Positions 49,701 to 58,700 of a stretch of DNA of 64,000 nucleotides are shown piece by piece (the first letter of the stretch is position 1; each line of letters begins with the position of its first letter). The stretch lies in contig BSYO01000005.1 of assembly GCA_033239525.1 (NCBI GenBank), positions 27,311,341 to 27,375,340 on the forward strand, read 5' to 3'. The DNA comes from Nepenthes gracilis (Eukaryota; Streptophyta; Magnoliopsida; Caryophyllales; Nepenthaceae). Both the position numbers and the translations under genes were made by a program. The notes below the pieces were generated by a model. That model was not told where the DNA came from. It saw only the letters and a list, made by a program, of their open reading frames with translations, and did not search any database.

Positions 49701-52700
49701 GTATGTGACTGAGAGTGAGGCTTGGTGCAACATTAATATTGCAGTGTTATGACGTAAAAGTCATGGTTTGAAACCATAGAAATAACCTCTCTACAACGCA
49801 TGGTTAATGCTCCAGACATTCAATCTTCCCCAGAATCGGCAACCATTCTTGTTCAGTAAGATACAAAAGTGGGTTGTTTGCCCATTAATGCGTTACTTGA
49901 GGTAGTTTCAGAATATCATGAGATAGTTTGATACTCTTTGGATTGGCCACCTCTTTTCTTTTGCATCAGACTGCAGTCTCTGATATTGTACGGAGTGCTT
50001 TTATTCTGACAATAAACCGTCTTTTATCTCCAAGAAGTTATTTTAGTGATTTGTTTGTTTCTTGTTCCCTTCTTCCATCTCCAATTTTCTCCATTTTCAC
50101 TATTAGATGCGAAATCTGTTACTTTGTTGAAATTCAGATTTTGGTGGAGTCTTTTGGTTGGAGTTGATTGGTGGGATGCTGTTGGCTGTACCCAAAGTGC
50201 TGCTGAGGATAACATTGGTAAGAAGTATGAACATGTGAAATGTTATGTATATCAACTTCTAGTATCTGGAATTAAAAGAGAGCATTAAGAGCATCTCTTT
50301 CTTTGCTCTGCCTGTCCTGCTCATGGAGTGGGGAGAGTTAATATGCTACAGTTCCTGTAGAATTATATTCAATATTGTAGATTGCTGATTGTTTGGTTTC
50401 ACAGTTGTGGGTAATTGTAGTGAAATAGATCTTAACTTTTCCTCTTATTGTTTTAGTGCTGATTGCTATTTAATAACTTTGGACCCAGTATCCGAATGTG
50501 TAGTATTATACAATTGTTATCAATTCTAAGTTGCTGGTGGATTTTCTGCTAGTGACCTGTTGCCTTTATAGTTTAGGGCTGAAGGCACCCTAGTACTAGT
50601 CCTTTTATTTGCCTATAACTAGAGGCTATTGCTCAGCGATATTTAGTGTAGTTCAACAAAAAATGAGGATAATGAGCAGGGAATTTCACTTTAAATAAGA
50701 GCTGCTTCTGTGTTCATTTTTCAGTTACGGTTGGATCTCTCTTTCCTTGTCAAAAAAGTGAATTTATAGAACTGCCACTGAAAGGGGTGAATGTAAACCT
50801 GCTAGCCACAGAAATTGCATCTATGAAATTAATCAGAGAAGATTTATCTGTAGAAAAATTCTGATTACTGATCTTTTTTTGTGATTTACTGATTTGACTT
50901 CAGTAAATACTCTCTCTAAAATCTTTTCCTTCCTTTTTTCTCTGCAGTTTCATTGAACAGTGTCATTGCGGTGTTGGATGCTGATTTCCATTCCCTCCCT
51001 TCTACTCAGCATAGGCAACAGTATGGGCCTGTATGTTAGCCTGAAGCTTCTCCATCTTTACTTATAAATGGTTTATAGCGTTAAAATTGTTTGCATGCAC
51101 TTGTGTTCACAAGGTTTTCTAAAACACTATTATGGCTAGTCAAGTATCAGATTTATAAACTTCCTTTTTGCAGAGATTCTGTTGCTGTCCCGAACCTTCA
51201 ATTGATAGTTTTCTGCTCCCAGTTATACGTTAGGATGCATAGGAATTCAATAACATTGTAATATTAAAATCACCATTGTGTGCTCTATTTGTTTTCCTAT
51301 GTTTTCTAGAATCAGCTTGAACTTGAATTGGCAGATAAGGAGAGTCTATATCTATACCCCTCATCACATCTGATTACAGAATCAGGTTTGGATAATGTGG
51401 TATATCGATTGGCTTGTCTTGGTGAACTTTCCTTCTGCTTCACCCCCTTCCTTCTCTTGGCTTCAACCTGTTTTGCGTAGTGACACAATTATTTTACACA
51501 CATGATTATAGTTTTAATTTTTTCTTCCCCCTTTAAAGCTTAAGGAGAGTAGTTTCGTTTCATTTGTCAAATACAAGGGGGATTAAGAAATGAGAAATAT
51601 TTGTAGTCAATGTTTGATCAATGATTTTCTTTCATACTGCACAGAGTTTGGACAGGATAAAATGCAGGCTTTTGGAAGGTACAATTGCTCAAGAGGTCAG
51701 AGCAATGGTACTAGATATGCAAGCGAGGCTGTTGGTTGATATGCTGGGTAAGGGAATTGAGTCGGCTTTGACAAATCCTTCAGCTTTAGTTCCTGAGCCA
51801 TGGCAGGCATCTGGTGAGACATTGTCTAGCATCGATCCTGAAGCAATGGCTGTTGAACCTGCACTTGTTCTCAGTGTACAGGTTTGCTATTTGATATTTC
51901 TCCATTGTTCTTTTTACTTTGCTCTATACAGATTTCATTGTTTAGTCCAATAATCTCATTGTTATGCTGAAGCTTATTTATGGTTTTCATCTAAATAATA
52001 CGTGTTGAACCAGCACTTGTTCTTAAGTGTACAGGTTTTCTGTTTGCTATTTCTCCATTATTCTTTTTGCTTTGCTCTATACAGATTTCATTGTTTAGTT
52101 AAATAATCTCATTGTTATGTTGAAGCTTATTTATACTTTTCATCTGAATAATATGTGCGTTAGAGGTTCTATAATGCTGTGTTGCTTCATCAGGGACACA
52201 CCATGGGCTGGTTGGTATGCTGGAATGGAAACGAGGGGTTCTACTGCACACATTTTCATATGCAGTGGTGGGATTTACAAGACCCAATGATGAAATAGGG
52301 GAACAAAAATTTCTAAATTCTCTTGTTGTCATTACTAATGAGGGGTTGGGTGTGAAGCTAGGAATGAATATGCTGTAGAATGTTGCACTACCATTGACTG
52401 ACTATAGAAAAACTCTATTTGCATTTGCCTGTGTTCCTCGTTTTTTTTACCTCATTCCAATGCCTTGCATTCCCATAAAACAAATGAGTTCTTATGTCAT
52501 CATTTGTCTGAAAACTTTAGCTTACTGTTTCCCCGTGTATGCTGTAAGATGCAGTCTCTGGCATGGATGCATTATAGGCTGTATCCTGTTGTTAGAACTT
52601 AAAATTGAGACTTGGGTCAAGCAAATTAGGATATTGCAACTTGTCCTTGTCAGTGTTGTCCAAGGCTTGACTGTGTGCGGGCTAACCTGCCCCCTGACCC

Positions 52701-55700
52701 GTACTCTAAACAGGCCATCATGTTCTCATTCCTGAGAAAAGTTCAGTTCTATTTCCCAGTACATGCTGTAGGATGCAGTGCCTGTAGTGGATCATTATTG
52801 TCTGTGCCTGGTTGTTGGAACATATGACTGACACTTGGGCTTAGCAACTCAGGCTGTTGCAACCTGGACTTGCCAGAGTTGTCCAAGCAGTGATATCTAA
52901 TGTGTGGGCAAACCACCTCCTTTTGGGAGGGTGTGTCAGAACTTCATTTCTATCAACATCATTATTTGATTCCTCTGACATATTTCAATCCACTGCCTGT
53001 CTCAATTATTCCATGATTTGGTGTAGGCCTATGTTGATGCTATCCTAGATCTAGCATCTCATTTCATAACCCGTTTGCGGCGTTATGCAAGTTTTTGTCG
53101 CACATTAGCAAGTTATGCGGTTACCGCTGGCACAGGTGGCAATCGGAATATGGTGGCTACTCCTACGCAAAGTTCTGCATCGCCTGCTATCAGTCAGGGT
53201 CAGTACATGGACTATATGTGAAAAATATTTGATGACACTTCTCTTTATGGAAAAGACTAACTTCTTAACCTTCATTTATTTCCTTTTTTTATTTATTTAA
53301 TTTTTTGGCTTGAATTCTGATTCTCTTATACTTATTACATACTTAATGCTGGGTTTGAAGTAATGTCATTTCATCTTGCATCTGGTGTTCACTTATGCTA
53401 CTTACGTTCTCCTTAAACGACTACAAACAAGCTGCTGCTTGAAGCCTGCTCATATATGGATTGAAAATGAGTGTTCATTCATTTCTTTTTATAAGTAAAA
53501 TTTCTGAAACATTTTAATGTGCTGTCAATTTTTAGGTGGTCAAAGTGGTTCAACAAGTTCTACTGGGAGCACCCAAATGCAGGCTTGGGTTCAAGGTGCT
53601 ATTGCCAAAATTAGTGGTACCACTGATGGAGTTTCCAATACAGCTCCAAACCCAATAAGTGGTCCACCTTCCTTTATGCCAATTAGTATAAATACCAGAA
53701 CTTTTCCAGGCACACCAGCTGTTAGACTTATTGGTGACTGCCATTTCTTACATAGATTATGCCAGCTTTTACTGTTCTGCTTTTTCTTCCGAAGGACACA
53801 GCTACCCCGTTTCCTTCAGAGTGCACAGAGAAATAGTGATACTAATTTGCAAAAGCCTCAGCCTACTGCTTCTACCAAGGTAGAAGACAATAATGCCCCT
53901 CAAACAAAGCCCACGCCACCAGCTGCCAGGTCGGAGGATGTTCAAGGTGCTCGAACTAGTCAGCTTGTTACTGCTGCAAAAGGAGTTGAAGAATCTCCAG
54001 CTAGCCGGGCAAGGTTAGGTGCTGGAAATGCTGGTCAAGGATACACATTTGAGGAGGTGAGCTTTCACATGTTTCTTATGTCAAAATGGAGATAATGCTG
54101 TTGGCATTTAACTTTTGATCACATTTTTTTCACCTCTCTATTCCTCTTTAATTTATGAAATTCGAAGATTTCTGCAAACTTGGTTGAAGGGAAACGACAT
54201 TTTATTCCCTGCTTATATGTATACTCCCTTCCCAACCAAATAATGTATTAGCTATTCCTTTCATCTTCCCTCATTACATTCCCAGGAATAACTATTCCAC
54301 TCCGTCCTTATTATATCATGATAACTAAACACAATGTTCCTTTGCAATCTAGAATCAGGGTTCTGCATTTGGCCTTGTGTATGTAGTTGTTCATGGAGAA
54401 TCAAGAGGATACTACGTCTCTGATGTTTCTCAAATGAAAATTAAAATGTTCAGTCATTATGCTGCAGGTGAAGGTCCTTTTCCTCATACTGATGGATCTG
54501 TGCAGGCGAACAGCAGGTCTGGCTCACCCCCTGCCTGTTTCTCAGGTTGGAAGTATGAATATTCAAGTCCAGCTGCATTATATTGACGGGAGTTATACTG
54601 TCTTACCAGAGGTTGTAGAAGCATCTCTTGGTCCACATATGCAGGTACCTGAAAGCCTTGATAGAAAACCTCAATAGTTAGTGGAATTGCACTTGCTGAG
54701 TTGTAGCATCCATGAAAACCAATATCAATTTTGATGCATAGAATGAAATATTGGCCAATATAATTGATATCCCTAATACCAATATTTTCCTCATGACAAA
54801 ATCACAATGTCGCTATATCAACGATATACGGTTAATTTCCTGATATTGAGTTAATATATTGGTGGATATTTTCCTACTAGGTTTTGATTCTCAAAAATAT
54901 TTGCCACCAATAATGTCTGATATCGATATGTCTCACCCCCAAGTATGAGTATATGCTTCAATGGGAATCACTTAAGGGCAGATTGGTACAATCTCTGGTA
55001 AAATGCCCACTTGTAACATAACTCAGCAGATAAGTTAAATAGCTTGCTTTAGTAATTGGCAACTTACATATCTTGGGTTGACGTATAGTATGACTTCTTA
55101 GATATATCGAGTTATATGAAATTCCCTCGTTCTCTCCTCTATTCAAGATATTCTTCTTGTTTGCCATTAATCACTCTTTGTTGTTCAAATGAATGGTTTG
55201 ATTTTTCTATTTTCTAATTGTTTGAAGTTTTATAAGTTGAATTAATCAAACTTCATTTTTGTCGTTCTACTTTAGAATATCCATTCACTCAAGAAATCAA
55301 AATAAGAGGGTCAAATCATTTCTTCCAACTCTTTTTCAAATTTGGTAAATATTGGTTGATTATATATTTCATTATAGTTTTAAGAAGAATGAAGTGTTTG
55401 CTTCAAGTGAATATATACCTGTGTCCACTCACGAAGCACAAAGAGTATTGATCAAATCCATGGACATTCCTGTAAGGAAACACTTTTGACACTAGAAGTC
55501 ATGATCTATTGAGCATGTTACCCATTTTAAATTGATTAATTTTGGAGTAGCAAATGCTTGTCACAGTAGATAATTAGATGTGAGCTTTTCCTTGGGCAGG
55601 TTCCTTTTTTTATTCCTCAGCCTAAGAGGTATTAGTATCTGTTTTCAGCTGTTGTTCTTCTTCCAAGGGTAAGTTCTTATACGTTACTCAGCTGTCCGCC

Positions 55701-58700
55701 ATTAGAAACACTTATGAGGATTAATCAAGAAAAATGGGTTTGTTCTGAGATTGGATAAATACCGTTTGGATTTAGTGAAATGTGCTTTTGTTTTATGTTT
55801 TATGTTCTGCTTTGAACAATCCCCATGAGTGAACTTATGGGAATAATTTTGAAATTCGAATTCCTTATGATATGCAACAAAAACAAGTTCTTGATAATGG
55901 GAAAAAAAGACACTTTGAATGTGGGGGTTGTTCTTATTTTCCTAAGGGGTTTAAATTGGCTCCATTCAATTGTATTTCTCTCAAGATTAAAGAAAAGATA
56001 AGGAATCTTTCTTTTTACAGCTATCGTCCCAATAAAAAAAATATTCTTGTGATAGGGCTTGTTCCTGGGCAAAGGTATAGTGAAATCACCTTTCCTATTC
56101 TTTCCCTGAACGCTACTACAATGATTGTTTAATATTATAAACTTATTACACAAAATCCTATTTTCTTAGAACAAGTCAGAGGGGTAGGCATTATTGGCAT
56201 AAAAGAAGCAGACAATTGGGGTTTTATTATAGATGATGTAAAACAAATGTTTGGGACTCTAGTAAAGTATTTAAGCAATTGATTTACCAAAAAATTAAAA
56301 TCCATTGGTTTTTTTTTTTAGTTTTTTCTTTATAATTTGAAAAAAGTTAAAATATTTTGCTTCGATTGACTACTTGTCTCCTTGCCAGAGATGTTGTAAA
56401 AATATCTGGGATCAAGTAAATATTTCTAGCAACTTTTAGCTCTTGAATTTCATTGAATAGATATTAGACTTATCTAGGGAAAATTCACTTTGAAGCAACT
56501 ATTCCCTAGATATACATACCATCTTATTTCACAATTAAATCAATTTCAAGAGTACTTAAAGTTGAGAATTTATCAACATGCAATGTTGCTCCAATACTCA
56601 ACCAAAGGGCAGCTATGGTATTGACCAAAAGGACAGTTCAAGAAGGTTTAGTTGTCCGAAATAAATTTTTAGATTCCTTAATTTGTCAACATCAATTTTG
56701 TAGCAAGAATAAAATTCTTGTTGACAATTATTTATGATCAAGAAATGGAGTTTTGAATTCTTTTATACTCTTTTTCTATGAGATGTGATCCTAGTTCAAA
56801 GTGTTCACTACTGGATAAAAGAAGATTTTTCTTTGCATTTATTACGATTCTTTATTTATGAGTATCATAATTGGAATGGTCATATTTCTTCAAAGAAATA
56901 CACTTCTTTTTTTTTTTTCAAATAGGAATAAATTATTCTTGTTTCTTTTTAAGCATAAATAATCCCTTAATCATCCCATTAAATAAGTGGAAGATTCATT
57001 AAATTGTAAAATGTTACCCTACCATAATGTGGTGTGCATCCAATGATCTCCACTAGGCAGATGTAACACTTTAGCTTGTATACAAAAATGTATGCCATGA
57101 TTTTTCTGTTTATCGATAAATGCATGCATTGTATGGTGGATTTGAAGTAGGCCATTATCTTGGCAATTTTTTCCCCTTTTGGAACATAGATTGATTTAAT
57201 TTTCATGTGTCTTACAACCAGAAATAATTCGAATTTGGAGGCGAGGTATTGTAATGTAATAGAATAATCTATTGTTTTGGCTACCATAATAACGTATTCC
57301 ATTGCGCCCCTTTCTTGGAAAATAGTCACTACCTGTGACATGTTTTTTGACCGGTAGTTGTATAACATATTATATTTTCCCCTTGTTGATTGAGAATTGT
57401 ATCTATGGCTGCTGCAGTTTTGCAAGTTTGTTTTGTCAATGGCAGTATGCTTAAAGTTGGACAAAAAGTGGTTTTTCTAGTAACAAATGGATGAGTAACA
57501 CATAAGAACTTTCCATTGGAAGGGGAACAACAACTGAAAACAGTTGCTAATACCCCATAGGTTGGAATCTCACGTAACTAGCAAAGCCACTTAAGTTCCT
57601 AAAGTAGTGATAAATCCTACATGTAAAATGGGCCCTATAGAAAAACCATCTATTCCCAATCTGAAGTGTAATCTAGTATCATTATGCATGAATATAACTA
57701 ATTCAGTCATTGTGGTAGGACTCTGTCATGGATTTCTTACCACATTTTCCATACATCATCTTATCTCTTCCTTCTCTGAGCTCAAGTTATGGAAGATCAT
57801 TTGATGTATAGTTAAAATAACTGAATTTTGGGTTATTTGAACTCAATAGAATTCATAACTCTTTCTTTCTTTCTTTTTTTTTTCTTTTCTATTTTATTGT
57901 CAGAATAGTCATGGCTACATCTTTTCTTTATGACTAAAGAATGAGAAATCTCTCTTGTTGCACGAATATGATTTTCATTTCATCCAGAAAAACCATCTTG
58001 TTCTTTCCGAATTGATGGATGCTACCAAAGGGAGTGTTACCATAGGCAAAAAGGAAGAGACTCGTAGATGGCAGAGGCAGGTTGATCAAAAGGATTTCCT
58101 GTTCTTTCACCAAAAATTCTGCTCTTTACCATAAACTCGAGTTCAAATACCCACAGATTTGCTGCTTGCTTATGGGTCTCATATAATTCTGAAAACATTT
58201 TAATGTTGGTCCATTGCATCCATATAAACTGACGCATAAAACTCCCATTAGTAGAAAAAATGGAACCTTCCACAATGTACAAAAGAAACTTTTAGTTGAC
58301 TATCGTCAACGACCAATATTAATATTGATATTTTTATTTATGTTTTGACATGCTCAATTGCTTACAGCAAAGGGGAAAAGCATCAATTTTAACTTTACAA
58401 AGGGGAGATATAATACGTTATTGTTTGTGTCCAATTAATTGGGATCGAAGCTAGTATATTTCCTTCCACTGTATTTTTTTCCTTTTAAATATAGTTTCCA
58501 TAGAATTCTATTGATCAAAATCTGTACATACTACTCTATACATTCAGGCATCTGGGGTTTATTCATGGTATATTTATGCACACAAGGGTATGAAGCCATT
58601 GCATTGTTTTCATATTCATTCGTCTGTTTGATCTATTCATCTTTTTCATCATCTGATTTATACTGCAGAAAATTCTCTCAATCCTTTAATACCAAATCTT

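Noticed and set aside
54377..54586. 69-codon frame crossing the intron 13/exon 14 boundary
   Set aside because: It uses another frame of exon 14; the conserved protein requires GTG AAG GTC after the acceptor at 54467.
55800..56153. 117-codon minus-strand frame over the petA fragment
   Set aside because: The plus strand matches cytochrome f; the minus frame is its complement and has no independent support.
56979..57464. 161-codon minus-strand frame as an intact novel gene
   Set aside because: It is a chance read-through of two separate plastid fragments (atpA then rbcL) in mixed frames, not one protein.
57607..57804. 65-codon plus-strand frame as a functional small protein
   Set aside because: Most of it is a decayed ycf1 5' fragment preceded by unrelated codons, inside a spliced intron.
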